From Propionibacteriaceae bacterium (GTDB lineage: Bacteria > Actinomycetota > Actinomycetes > Propionibacteriales > Propionibacteriaceae): DNA of 64,000 bases. The notes under the pieces were generated by a model. It was given only the letters and a program-made list of their open reading frames with translations. It did no database searches and was not told where the DNA came from. Position numbers and translations under genes: made by a program. Shown here one piece after another: positions 1 through 9,372 of this stretch (within the stretch, counting starts at the first letter, position 1; each line of letters starts with the position of its first letter). The DNA is taken from positions 62,001 through 126,000 of the forward strand of contig JADKFR010000002.1 of NCBI GenBank assembly GCA_016717345.1, written 5' to 3'.

Positions 1-1181
1 GCACCGGATGGTGGCCGTCGCCGGGTCCAGGAAGTCACCACCCATTCCACGATGGTCGGCTCGTTGACCGAGCTCGCGAACCGGCTGGTCACCCTCGGGG
101 TGGAGCGGGTCGTGATGGAGGCCACCAGCGACTACTGGCGGCCACCGTTCTATGTGTTCGAAGCCCACGGGCTGGACCCGTGGCTGGTCAACGCCCGTGA
201 CGTCAAACACCTCCCGGGACGGCCGAAGACCGACCGGCTGGATGCGGTGTGGCTGTGCAAGGTCGCCGAACGGCAAATGCTGCGCCCCAGTTTCGTCCGC
301 CGCACGACATCCGCCGGTTGCGGGACCTGACCCGTTACCGGGTCGACCTGATCGCTGCCCGCACGGCGGATAAGAACCGGGTCGAGAAACTCCTCGAAGA
401 CGCCTGCATCAAGGTCTCAGTGGTCGTCTCCGATCTGTTCGGGGTGTCGGGCCGGGCGATGCTGGCCGCGATCCTGGCCGGGGAACGCGACCCGAAACGG
501 CTCGCGAACCTCGCCAGTCCCGGCTGCGGCTCAAGCTGGGTCAACTCGAAGAGGCGTTCGCCGGGCTGGCGATCGGGACGTTCACCGCCCACCACGCATT
601 CCTACTCACCACGATGCTGGACCGCATCGACAACACCAGCGTCGACATCACTACCCTCGACACTCACATAGAGGCGCTGTTGGCCCCTTTCGCTGACACC
701 GTGGCCCGGATCGACGAAATCCCCGGTATCGGTATCACCGGCGCGGCAGCGATCCTGGCCGAGATCGGCCTGGACAGGACCCGGTTCCCACCCCGGCCAC
801 CTGTGCTCCTGGGCCAGGTTCGCCCCCGGCATCAAAGCCAGCGCCGGCAAAACCAAAGGCAACGGAGCCACCGGCCGCGGCAACCCCTACCTGGCCCGCA
901 CCCTGGGCGACGTCGTCACCGGCGCCGCCCGCACCAACACCTTCCTCGGCGCCCGCTACCGACGCATCGCCCGACGACGCGGTGGGAACAAAGCCGTCGT
1001 CGCCGTCGGCCGATCCATCCTCGTGATCATCTGGCACCTACTCAGCGACCCCAACCTCCGATTCCACGACCTCGGCGCCGACCACTACGACCAACACGCC
1101 AACCCCGCCAGAGCCACCCGCGGGCACGTCAAAGCCCTCGAAGCCCTCGGCTACCAAGTCACCCTCGCACCAGCCGCCTGA
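1..1181 (+). pseudogene. IS110-family transposase, frameshifted and cut by the window edge
   Basis: The translation from base 1 reads as an IS110-type transposase (DEDD RuvC-like N-terminal domain, then the Transposase_20 domain). The N-terminal part contains VVMEATSDYWRP and GRPKTDRLDAVWL, typical of the DEDD half. The reading continues in a different frame after about 300, again after about 515 and again after about 790, so at least three single-base indels break it. The C-terminal part, with PGIGITGAAAILAEIG and a Ser/Gly-rich region around 830-960, ends at the TGA at 1179-1181. The true N-terminus lies before the window. IS110 enzymes move circular intermediates and usually leave no long terminal inverted repeats, so the ends cannot be placed. 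It is not functional as written; sequencing error is an alternative. Confidence 0.85.
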
Positions 1182-1261
1182 ACAGACCCAACACCAACCG
1201 GCTCCGATCCGCTCCGCCGGCGCACCAGCCTGCCCGTGGTCACCAACCATTCTCGGACTAG

Positions 1262-1744
1262 TGGTGATCTTGCCCCGGGCTGGTCCCTCGTGCGTGCCGG
1301 TGCCAGATACCGGTCGATCGTGGCCGCGGACATCCCTTCGAGTTCAGCGCGGACCTCGACGCTGTACCGGTCACGGCCCACCATGAGGGAGCCTTCGGCT
1401 TCCATCGCGTCCAGCCAGCCGGTCATCCCCTGGGCCAGGTACTTCCCGCAGGACCCGCCCGCCGTCGCCCACACGACCTGTAACACCTTCACGGCGTCGT
1501 AGGAGTACTTGCGTGCCTTGGTCCGGCGCCGGTCGATCACCGCGATCGTCGCGGTGGCACGGCCCTTCGGCTGCCGGAGACGGCCGCGCAGCTGCTGGCG
1601 GGCATGGTCCCGGTTCCAACCCGTGACCTCCACCACCTGATCCAGGACCCGGCCCTTGTCCTTCTTCGACGCCCGCGCATACGCCTCGGCGTACTTCTTC
1701 GTGACCTCAACCCGTGCCGACAACGACAGATCCTTCACCCTCAC
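1262..1744 (-). pseudogene. Truncated integrase-type (DDE) transposase, N-terminal fragment
   Basis: A GTG at 1744 opens a reading frame whose first ~160 residues resemble the helix-turn-helix N-terminus of actinobacterial integrase-core transposases: LSARVEVTKKYAEAYARASK, then VTGWNRDHARQQLRGR, then a basic linker. The rve/DDE catalytic core is absent. Homology-like sequence stops near 1262, and the remaining codons to 1151 run antisense into the end of the IS110 element. The simplest reading is that the IS110 insertion or a deletion removed the rest of this gene. The family assignment rests on the look of the N-terminal region only. Confidence 0.6.
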
Positions 1745-1935
1745 ACCCCATCGTCGCCGAGCCCAGCTTCCCGGGGGAAACCATCTGAGGCACGACCCCT
1801 CACTACGCGGGGACTAAACGTGAGTCTCGTCGGCGATGTGCCCTTCAGTGCGTGAGTCGCTAGTATGAAGCGAAGAAGATTGTGCCTCGGGGGTCGCGTG
1901 CCCTGATTCGCGGCGCTGCCATCAACGAGAGATTG

Positions 1936-3327
1936 ATGATGAGGAAAATCCGAGTACGAGCCCAGAGTGGCGTCGCTGTGGCCTTGGCGGCGGTTCTCAC
2001 CCTAACCGCCGCCGGGGTCGCACAGGCGGTCACCTTCGACACCGACGAAACCAGTCAAGTGAGGCTGGCGAGCAGCAGTGACTGCCCCACCATCGCAAAG
2101 CCGGAACCCTTCGAAGCCTGGTTCAACATTGAGGACATGAATCGACGCGGCTTCGTTGATCCCAAGAACCAAACCCCGTGGCCGTTCGCGGCGAAAGCTC
2201 GCCCAAGTGATCTGCGGTGCCGAGACCAACTCCAAGATCAAGATCGGCATGTTTTTATCAGGGCACTCGGAACAATGACCGAGGAAAGCCTCGGCGCACG
2301 GCCCGAATCCGACACCGAGGTGATCTACGATGCCCTCGAGTACGTGCACAAGAACCGCGGCGTTGAGATCGGCCTCGTCCTGGACGGCGGCACAGTCAGC
2401 CCGAGTTCGGCCAAGAACCTGATCACGAAGAGGCTCGCCCCGATCTCGAAGATCTTCTGGTGCTTGAACGGCTGCTTGAACACTAACGCGCCCTCGGTCT
2501 TCCCGTACTCGGTCAACCACGAGAAGTTCATCACGGTCAGCGACACAAAGTGGGACTCGGGAGTCGACCCGGTTGTCTACTCATCGTCTGGCAACTTGGC
2601 CCGCAGCCAGATCCGCAACTACTTGCAGGAGGCGTCGCTGCTCTACAACGATGTCAAGCTCTTTACCTTGTTCACCCAAGCGCTACGACACAATGGTGGC
2701 CTGCGTGGCCACCGGGTGCGCGAGCAGCAGCGACTTTCCCGCGGGTGTGCAGTTGGTAAAGACCGCGGCATCTGGGTCGATCCCTTCTACCGTCACTGGA
2801 CCGACGCGGACCGCGGCACGGCCGTGTCCTTCAGCCCTCAGCCGTCGACCGCTGAGGACCATTACATCCGACAGTTCGATGGCGTCGACTGTGCCGTCGA
2901 CAAGAAGATTCGGATCGGAATGGCGCAGTTGACCGACTCCAAAGCAACACAGATGGTGAACGCCCTGGTCCGACTCAAGAACCGCGGATGCGATGTCAAG
3001 ATGTTGCTAACTCAACAGGGCGGTTCCACCACAATCTCCCCAACAGTGGTGTCGCTGCTCAAGTCGGCGAACATTTCAGCCAGGTGCACGGCTGTCGCGA
3101 TGCACACCAAGATGATCTTGATAGGCCCGATGACCAACGACTCCGGTCGGGTTCTGTTTGGTACAGCCAACATGTCTACTTCGGCGCTCCGCTACAGCGA
3201 GGAGCACGTGATCACAATCGACAGCCGCCGAGCCTCCCCGGCATTCGCCGATTCCATTCGCCGCGTCTACGGGGTGTACATGGCCGCCTGGACCGAACTG
3301 AACAAGACCAGCAAGAGCTGCGGGTAA
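1936..3327 (+). CDS. Secreted phospholipase D-like protein (two HKD motifs)
   Basis: Predicted exported phosphodiesterase of the phospholipase D superfamily. The start is one of two adjacent ATGs at 1936/1939, just behind a GAGAGA-like ribosome site; the upstream in-frame ATG at 1882 lacks one. Residues 1-30 form a signal peptide ending in a VAQA-like cleavage site. Both catalytic signatures are visible: NHEKFITV near residue 195, and MHTKMILI with downstream GTANMS near residue 390. Between about 2677 and 2768 the main frame gives an atypical Arg/Gly-rich stretch, while the +2 frame gives a better continuation (RYDTMVACVATGC, then DFPAGVQLVKTA). This suggests one inserted and one deleted base that cancel. 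The gene is followed 10 bp later by another secreted protein, so the two are probably co-transcribed. Codon third positions are less GC-rich than in most of the window. Substrate unknown. Confidence 0.8.
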   Translation: MMRKIRVRAQSGVAVALAAVLTLTAAGVAQAVTFDTDETSQVRLASSSDCPTIAKPEPFEAWFNIEDMNRRGFVDPKNQTPWPFAAKARPSDLRCRDQLQDQDRHVFIRALGTMTEESLGARPESDTEVIYDALEYVHKNRGVEIGLVLDGGTVSPSSAKNLITKRLAPISKIFWCLNGCLNTNAPSVFPYSVNHEKFITVSDTKWDSGVDPVVYSSSGNLARSQIRNYLQEASLLYNDVKLFTLFTQALRHNGGLRGHRVREQQRLSRGCAVGKDRGIWVDPFYRHWTDADRGTAVSFSPQPSTAEDHYIRQFDGVDCAVDKKIRIGMAQLTDSKATQMVNALVRLKNRGCDVKMLLTQQGGSTTISPTVVSLLKSANISARCTAVAMHTKMILIGPMTNDSGRVLFGTANMSTSALRYSEEHVITIDSRRASPAFADSIRRVYGVYMAAWTELNKTSKSCG

Positions 3328-3337
3328 GGCGATAAGC

Positions 3338-5149
3338 ATGATCCAACACATAGTCGGCTTCCGTGAGGCCAAGAACGCTCGCTCTTGGTTTGCCACGCTG
3401 TTGATAGCCGTTTTCCTCGTCACGACTTCTGTTGTGCCAGCCGTCGCAGCTCCGGGAACCCCTGCCAAGCCGAGCGTGACCTCGGTGGGCTCCAACGCTA
3501 TTCGGGTCATGTGGACCGCCGTCAGCGGCGCAGCCAAGTACACCGTGCGCTACTCGACCACTTCGAGCTTCTCGTCCTTCAAGGATCGAGAAGCCACCGA
3601 AACCTCGATGGTCATCGAGGGCCTGACCACCGGCACCACCTACTACGTGGAGTTGGCCGCCGTCGACTCCAGCGGAGCCACGTCGTCGTTCAGCTCTTTC
3701 GCCAGCGCTAAACCTGCGCATCAATTCGCGGCGCCCAGCGCGCTGCTGGCCGAGAATGTAGGCGGCACCGCGATTGAGCTGACCTGGCCTAACGTGCCTT
3801 TCTCCCCGGGTTACCGCGTGGGCGTGTACTCCTCTGGGAAGCCAACAGTCTATTTCTCCACCATCACCGAACGGGTCACGCTCACCGGCTTGAAGAAGGG
3901 AACCCTCTACTACATCAGCGCCTACGTTGAGCAGCCGGCCATGAACGGGCTGCCAGCCTTGATCATGAGCCCGCGGTCAGCTGAGGTCCAGGTGACCACC
4001 TCGACGTATGACCTCGCGGCTCCCAGTGACCTGGCCTTGGTGGGACAGTCCTCCTCCAGCGTGAAACTCGCCTGGACGGCTCCGGACGGCATGCAGGCCG
4101 ATTGGCAATACCAGGTTAAGCGCGCGCTGAACGTCGCGACGACCACCGAGGCTGCCTGGTCGGGCCCGATTGCGGGCACCAGCACCACCCTCAGCGGACT
4201 CACGGCGGATACCGCCTACTACGTTCGGGTTCGGGTCATTGACTCCGCCGGAGTCCAGCGTAGCGATCTGTCCGATTCGATAATGGCCAAGACAATAGTC
4301 CAGACCGGCCTATTGACCGGCACGATTAGCGGAGCGCCCGCAAGGGATGTGGTTGCTGCCGCGTATGACAGCTCTGGTGAACTCGTGCAGCAGGTAGATC
4401 TCACAAAAGACGGCGTCTACTCGTTCGTGGTGAGGCCCGGTTCCTACCGGGTGCAGGCCATCAACATCGGAACCGGCAACTTCACCAGCGTATGGGCCAG
4501 CGCCACGGGGAGCGGCGCGATGGTCCCCTCGGCGGCGCAGCCTCTATCGGTCACCCTCAACGGCACCACGTCGGCCCCTGAGGTCAAGCTCTCGAGCGGC
4601 GGAATCGTGAAAGGTCGCATCGTCGAGCCCTCCGGCGAGCCGGTCCCGGATGTCGACGTGACGGCCTTGTCGGCGGTCACCTCAGAGCGCGAAGTGATGG
4701 CTCAGGCGATGACGGATGCTGCCGGTAACTACACGCTGAAGGGGCTATCTACAGGGGATTACTGGCTTCGAATCAAATACTCGACCGACGGCTTCCTGAC
4801 CCGGAGCGTGTTCGTCTCTGTGCAAGAGGGACAGACCCTCACCACCGACGCCACCCTGGACCTGGCCAGCTTCCGAAAGTCCTACGGATCTTATGTCAAG
4901 GGAACGAAGACAGTCGGCAAGACCGTCTCCGTCACTGCGACCGCCTGGTTGGCCGGGAGTTACCCGACCACCCGTGCCACGATGACGGTGCAGTGGAAGC
5001 GCAACGGGGTCCCAATCAAGGGCGCCACCAGCTGGACCTACAAGCTCACGTCCTCCGACAAGGGCAAGAAGCTTTCAGTGACCGCGACCGCGACCCGCTA
5101 CGGCTACCAGACGGGAAGCTCGACCTCGTCCTCCTACACGGTGAACTGA
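3338..5149 (+). CDS. Secreted fibronectin type III / carboxypeptidase-regulatory-like domain protein
   Basis: A 603-residue exported protein with no visible enzyme domain. Residues 1-38 form a signal peptide (basic start, hydrophobic core, VPAVAA). Three fibronectin type III modules follow (roughly residues 40-125, 130-220 and 225-325), each with the AxxYxVxYS and LTxxTxYYVxVxA patterns. Two carboxypeptidase-regulatory/prealbumin-like modules come next, near 328-410 and 425-505; the second contains GRIVEPSGEPVPDVDVTAL. The last ~85 residues are an Ig-like module with VQWKRNGVPIKGATSWTYKL, common at the C-terminus of actinobacterial surface proteins. There is no LPxTG or transmembrane anchor, so it is probably released or held non-covalently. 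It lies 10 bp after the phospholipase D-like gene. A binding or scaffolding role is inferred. Confidence 0.8.
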   Translation: MIQHIVGFREAKNARSWFATLLIAVFLVTTSVVPAVAAPGTPAKPSVTSVGSNAIRVMWTAVSGAAKYTVRYSTTSSFSSFKDREATETSMVIEGLTTGTTYYVELAAVDSSGATSSFSSFASAKPAHQFAAPSALLAENVGGTAIELTWPNVPFSPGYRVGVYSSGKPTVYFSTITERVTLTGLKKGTLYYISAYVEQPAMNGLPALIMSPRSAEVQVTTSTYDLAAPSDLALVGQSSSSVKLAWTAPDGMQADWQYQVKRALNVATTTEAAWSGPIAGTSTTLSGLTADTAYYVRVRVIDSAGVQRSDLSDSIMAKTIVQTGLLTGTISGAPARDVVAAAYDSSGELVQQVDLTKDGVYSFVVRPGSYRVQAINIGTGNFTSVWASATGSGAMVPSAAQPLSVTLNGTTSAPEVKLSSGGIVKGRIVEPSGEPVPDVDVTALSAVTSEREVMAQAMTDAAGNYTLKGLSTGDYWLRIKYSTDGFLTRSVFVSVQEGQTLTTDATLDLASFRKSYGSYVKGTKTVGKTVSVTATAWLAGSYPTTRATMTVQWKRNGVPIKGATSWTYKLTSSDKGKKLSVTATATRYGYQTGSSTSSSYTVN

Positions 5150-5255
5150 CCTCGAAAGGGGAGGGCCCGGCCCGGATCAAACAAGACGACTATTACCACT
5201 CTGTCGCTTGGCTGGCCTGTCCGACTATCGTTGGGCAGCTCCTGGAGTGTCTTGC

Positions 5256-5346
5256 GGTCCACCACGCCGGTCCACCACGCCGGTCCACCACGCCGGTCCA
5301 CCACGCCGGTCCACCACGCCGGTCCACCACGCCGGTCCACCACGCC
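5256..5346. repeat. Seven perfect tandem copies of a 13-bp unit
   Basis: The unit GGTCCACCACGCC is repeated seven times head-to-tail without a mismatch (5256-5268, then every 13 bp to 5346). It lies about 100 bp behind the fibronectin III gene and outside any convincing gene. Long reading frames through it on both strands are artefacts of the repeat. No spacers separate the copies, so it is not a CRISPR array. Confidence 0.95.
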
Positions 5347-5366
5347 GACCTGGCGTGGTGGACCGG
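5332..5366. terminator. Hairpin made by the last tandem-repeat copy and one inverted copy
   Basis: The seventh copy (5334-5346) is followed by five bases and then its exact reverse complement, GGCGTGGTGGACC, at 5352-5364. One extra pair of C and G bases on each side gives a 15-bp perfect stem with a 5-base loop. There is no T-run after it. It could terminate the 1936-5149 transcription unit. Any of the seven direct copies could in principle pair with the single inverted copy, giving alternative hairpins. Confidence 0.55.
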
Positions 5367-5916
5367 GTGCTGCAGATCGTTGGGCCTGCCCGGGGTCCGG
5401 TGCAGGAGAAGGTCTGCACCACCCCTCCAGACCAAGGACAGAAACGGTGCCGTGACCTACCGAACCGGGAATTGCAGCGCCCCAGCAGGTTTCGACGGCG
5501 CCTGGGACGCTAGCCCGCCTTCCGTCGCGACCTGCCGCGGCTTCATGTTCGTCGACCGGTCCACCGCGTAAGTGTCTCCGGACTAAGTGCCTCCGGACTC
5601 GCAGGCGCCTCCTTGTTCGTACTGGTCACGGACAACGCACACTCTCGGAACTCCAGAGCTCCACAATGTGGTCTGATCAGGACCCCAAAAATGGGACAGA
5701 TCCCACACGCGAGACAAGATTGAGACCCTCGTGCACACGCCCGCGTCGACGGCCGGCACGTTCCAGCTCGGTCCGTGTTATCTGGAGGCGGCCATAGGCT
5801 AGGCTTCATCACCGCTCGCTCCGCCAAGGACTTCCCAAGTGGCAGCAAGCAGAACGTGGCGATAACCGCAGCCTGACTCCGGTCCGGCTGACGGACTCCC
5901 CGCCGAACACCCGCTT
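5367..5916. other. Non-coding stretch of about 550 bp
   Basis: I see no gene that can be supported here. It contains two near copies of a short direct repeat around 5573-5600 (TCTCCGGACTAAG and CCTCCGGACT). A reading frame ending at 5571 is open only because of the tandem repeat upstream and matches nothing I recognise. Base composition is lower in GC than the genes to the right. It separates the AT-richer secreted-protein pair from the teichoic-acid-type cluster. Confidence 0.5.
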
Positions 5917-6651
5917 TCAGCGTGAGGCCTCGTAGGCGGTGACGACTTCGGCGGTGGGACCGTCCATGACCAGTTCGCCCTTGTGCAACCAGATCACCCG
6001 ATCACAGGTGTCCCGGATCGAGGTCATGCTGTGCGAGACCAGGAAGACCGTGCCGGCGTTGTCGCGGATCTCGCGGATCCGTCCCTCGCTGCGGGCGCGG
6101 AAGCGCTTGTCACCGACGCTGAGCGCCTCGTCCACGATCAGGATTTCGTGCTGCTTCGCCGCGGCGATGGCGAACTTCAGCCGCGCCTGCATGCCGGAGG
6201 AGTACGTCCGCATCGGGAGGTCGATGAACTCCTCGAGTTCGGCGAAGGCGACGATGTCGTCGCGCAGGCTCTCGATCTCGCTCCGCTCGAAGCCGAGCGC
6301 CAAGCCTCCGAGCACGATGTTGCGGTCCCCGGACAGGTCAGGGAGCAGCGCGGCACCGACGCCCAGCAGGTTGGGACGTGAACTGGCGAACACCGCGCCC
6401 TCGGCCGGAGGGGTGAGGCCGACCATGGCACGCATCAGGGTGGATTTGCCGGAACCGTTGGCTCCGATGACGCCGATGGACTCGTTCTCGTAGGCCACGA
6501 AGGACACGCCCTTGAGCGCGTGGACGGTGCGGACGCCCCTGGTCGTGCGACCGAGCTTGGAGGCCCCGACGGCCTTCCCGCTGGCGAAGACCTGATACTT
6601 GACGTGGACCCCGTCGACGATGACGACGGGCGTGCGCTCATTCGCGTCCAT
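5917..6651 (-). CDS. ABC transporter ATP-binding protein, polysaccharide/teichoic acid export type (Wzt/TagH-like)
   Basis: ATPase subunit of an ABC-2 exporter for undecaprenyl-linked wall polymers. From the ATG at 6651 (MDANERTP), Walker A is GANGSGKST near residues 63-71. The ABC signature is in YSSGMQARLKFAI, Walker B is ILIVDEAL, and the switch histidine is in VFLVSHSM. At about 244 residues it has only the nucleotide-binding domain and lacks the C-terminal carbohydrate-binding extension of some Wzt proteins. Its start overlaps the end of the permease gene by 14 bp, so the two are translationally coupled. A glycerophosphotransferase-like gene in the same cluster points to teichoic-acid-like polymers rather than O-antigen; that is inference. 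Confidence 0.88.
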   Translation of the reverse strand: MDANERTPVVIVDGVHVKYQVFASGKAVGASKLGRTTRGVRTVHALKGVSFVAYENESIGVIGANGSGKSTLMRAMVGLTPPAEGAVFASSRPNLLGVGAALLPDLSGDRNIVLGGLALGFERSEIESLRDDIVAFAELEEFIDLPMRTYSSGMQARLKFAIAAAKQHEILIVDEALSVGDKRFRARSEGRIREIRDNAGTVFLVSHSMTSIRDTCDRVIWLHKGELVMDGPTAEVVTAYEASR

Positions 6652-7483
6652 AGCGCTCCTCGGCGACCCAGAAGAAGATGAAGCCGCCCACAAACGTGCA
6701 GACGCCCCACAGGGCCGTGTAGAGCCAGAACATGGGGTTGTACGAGGCGTGGGTCATCAGCAGCGACCTGGCGATGTCCAGCACCTGGTAGATGGGGTGC
6801 CAGTTGAAGAGCTGGATCACCGCCGGATGGTTCGCGAAGAGCTTGTCGACGTTGAACAGGACGCCCGAGGTGTAGAAGAGGATGCGCGAGATGAACGGCA
6901 GGATCTGGGTCAGGTCACGGAAGTGGACGGTCAGCCTGGCCGTGATGAACGCGACGCCGGTGTTGAAGAGCGTGTAACTGATCAGCAGCACCGGCAGCAG
7001 CAGCCAGTCCCAGGTGGGCCAGTGGCCGAGCACCATCAACACGATCGCCATCACCGCGAGCATCGGGCCCTGGTTCAACAGCTCCTGGACGGCCACGGCC
7101 AGCGGGAGGGCGATCCGGGGGAAGGCCAGCGATTGCACGAGGAAGCGGTTCCCCGTGATCGCCTTGGCCCCCTGGCTGAAGCACTTCGAGAAGAACTCGT
7201 AGAGGAACACCCCGATCACCACGTACGCCGGGTAGTCGTCCGGGCGGTTACCGCCTTGCAGCACCCCGAAGATCAGGCCGTACACCAGCGCGTTGAGCAG
7301 GGGTTTGAGGAACAGCCAGACGGCCCCGAGCCGATTGTTCTGGTTCTCCACCGAGATCCGGTACCGAGCCATCGTGATGATGAACTGGCGTCGCTCCCAG
7401 ACCTGGCGCAGGTACGAACCCAGCCGGGGCCGGGCTCCGACCCGCTTGAGCCCATGCGCGGCAGCCAGTTCAGACATGCTCAT
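6638..7483 (-). CDS. ABC-2 type permease for wall polymer export (Wzm/TagG-like)
   Basis: Membrane partner of the ATPase that follows it. The chosen ATG at 7483 (MSMSELAAAHG) has a GGGAGCGGAG-like site upstream; the longer reading frame to 7531 lacks support. About 281 residues, with six hydrophobic segments beginning near residue 50. The cytoplasmic N-terminal helix LRQVWERRQFIITMARYRI and the following QNNRLGAVWLFLKPLL are hallmarks of the ABC2_membrane/TagG family. It probably moves a lipid-linked polymer across the membrane. Gene order permease then ATPase with overlap is the usual one for this exporter. Confidence 0.87.
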   Translation of the reverse strand: MSMSELAAAHGLKRVGARPRLGSYLRQVWERRQFIITMARYRISVENQNNRLGAVWLFLKPLLNALVYGLIFGVLQGGNRPDDYPAYVVIGVFLYEFFSKCFSQGAKAITGNRFLVQSLAFPRIALPLAVAVQELLNQGPMLAVMAIVLMVLGHWPTWDWLLLPVLLISYTLFNTGVAFITARLTVHFRDLTQILPFISRILFYTSGVLFNVDKLFANHPAVIQLFNWHPIYQVLDIARSLLMTHASYNPMFWLYTALWGVCTFVGGFIFFWVAEERYGRE

Positions 7484-7591
7484 GGCGCACTCCGCTCCCA
7501 TCCCCGATGCGCGCCGCGCCGAGCGGCACAAGATCCGGACCGAGCTTAGTGGACTGCTCTCTCAGGGTCACTTCAGCAACTCAGCGGCAGC

Positions 7592-9265
7592 TCAGCGCCG
7601 ATGCTCCAGGTAGTAGCGCACCAGGGACTGGGTGGACGGATCCTGCGCGGCCAGCGCCGCAGCGTCACCCGCCACCGCAGGAGCGATCTGCATCGCGAGC
7701 TGCTTGCCCAGCTCGACGCCCCACTGATCGAAGCTGTAGACCCGCCACACCACGCCCTGCACGAAGATCTTGTGCTCGTACAGCGCGATCAGCTGGCCGA
7801 CCACCGACGGGGTGAGCGCCGGCGCCATGATCGAGGTGGTCGGACGGTTGCCCTTGAACACCCGGGCCGGGACGATCGCCTCGGCGGTGCCTTCGGCGCG
7901 CACCTCGTCGGCGGTCTTGCCGAACGCCAGCGCCTTGGTCTGGGCGAAGAAGTTCGCCAGGAACAGCTCGTGGACGTCGGCGTCGCCGTCCTTGGATCGG
8001 GTGCGCCGGCGTGGCGACGGCGATGAAGTCGGCCGGGATCAGCTGCGTGCCCTGGTGGATCAGCTGGTAGAAGGCGTGCTGGCCGTTGGTGCCGGGCTCG
8101 CCCCAGAAGATCTCGCCGGTCTCGGTGACCACGTCGCTGCCGTCCGTCCGGACGCCCTTGCCGTTGGATTCCATGGTGAGCTGCTGCAGGTAGGCGGCGA
8201 AGCGATGAAGGTACTGGGCGTAGGGCAGCACCGCGTGGGCGCCGGACTTGCAGAAGTTGACGTACCAGACGTTCAGCAGGCCCATCAGCGCGGGAACGTT
8301 GCTCTCCAGCGGAGTCTGTTCGAAGTGGCGGTCGATGACGTGGAAGCCGTCCAGGAAGTCCGGCGAAGCTCTCCGGGCCGATGGCGACGCCAGCGGGGTC
8401 CCGACCGCGGAGTCCACCGAGTAGCGCCCGCCGACCCAGTCCCAGAAGCCGAAGGCGTTGGCCGGGTCGATCCCGAAGGCCGCCACCTTGTCGAGGGCCG
8501 TGGAGACGGCGACGAAGTGCTTGCCGATGGCGTCCAACTCGGCCTCGGCCGACTCATCGATGGCACTCACGGCACGCAGTTCGCGCAGCAGCCAGTCTCG
8601 GGCCATCCGGGCGTTGGTGAGGGTCTCCAAGGTGGTGAAGGTCTTGGAGGCCACGATGAACAGGGTCGTCTCCGGGTCGAGTCCCTTGGTCTTCTCGACC
8701 ACGTCGGTGGGATCGATGTTGGAGACGAAGCGGCACTCCAGGTGCTCGGCCACGTACGGCTTCAGCGCCTCGTAGACCATCACCGGGCCGAGGTCGGAGC
8801 CGCCGATGCCGATGTTGACGACCGTCTTGATCGGCTTGCCGGTGACGCCGACCCACTCGCCCGAGCGGACCTTGTCGGCGAACGCGTACATCTTGTCGAG
8901 CACCTCGTGGACGTCGGCGACGACGTCCTGGCCGTCGACGACCAGGCCGTCGGTCCGCGGGCGCCGCAGCGCGGTGTGCAGGACCGAGCGGCCCTCGGTG
9001 ACGTTGATCCGCTCGCCGGCGAACATCGCGTCCCGGCGCTCCTCCAGGCCCACCTCCTCGGCCAGCGCCACCAGCGCCGCCAGGACGTCGTCGTTGACCA
9101 GGTTCTTGGACAGGTCGACATGGAGGTCGCCGGCGGTCCAGCGTGAAGCGCTCCGCCCGTCCCGGATCGGCCGCGAACCAGGCGCGCAGGTCGGGTTGGG
9201 TCGAGGCAGTGGTACAGCAGCGGGAGTGGTGGCCAGGCCGCGGGTGCTCGGTCGGATCGACGGGT
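7592..9265 (-). pseudogene. pgi: Glucose-6-phosphate isomerase, interrupted by several frameshifts
   Basis: Glucose-6-phosphate to fructose-6-phosphate isomerase of glycolysis. Long stretches match the family clearly: VNIGIGGSDLGPVMVYEAL, FIVASKTFTTLETLTNA, GLLNVWYVNF, ESNGKGV, the WGEPGTNGQHAFYQLIHQG region and a C-terminus with VVWRVYSFDQWGVELGK. The frame breaks near 7997 (an extra C), shifts and returns between about 8345 and 8395 (a compensating pair), breaks near 9138 (an extra C), and shifts at least once more near 9200. The start codon cannot be fixed. Full length would be about 550 residues. It lies between the exporter and the glycerophosphotransferase, all on the minus strand. So many small indels with all conserved motifs kept suggest sequence errors or a very young pseudogene. 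Confidence 0.85.
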
Positions 9266-9372
9266 GAGGCCCCTGCCGGGTCAGCCTAGCGGTCGCCCTG
9301 GCGACAGCCCGGCCGCTCAATCGGGCGGTGAGGGGCGTTCGTCGAAGGCGGCCTGCGGTCCCGCCGGGCAGG

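Noticed and set aside
5256..5346. Possible CRISPR array
   Set aside because: Units are 13 bp and contiguous with no spacers, and no cas genes are present.
5134..5455. Several repeat-rich reading frames on both strands (HHAGPPRR- and GGPAWWTG-type translations)
   Set aside because: They result only from the 13-bp tandem repeat, which keeps all frames open.
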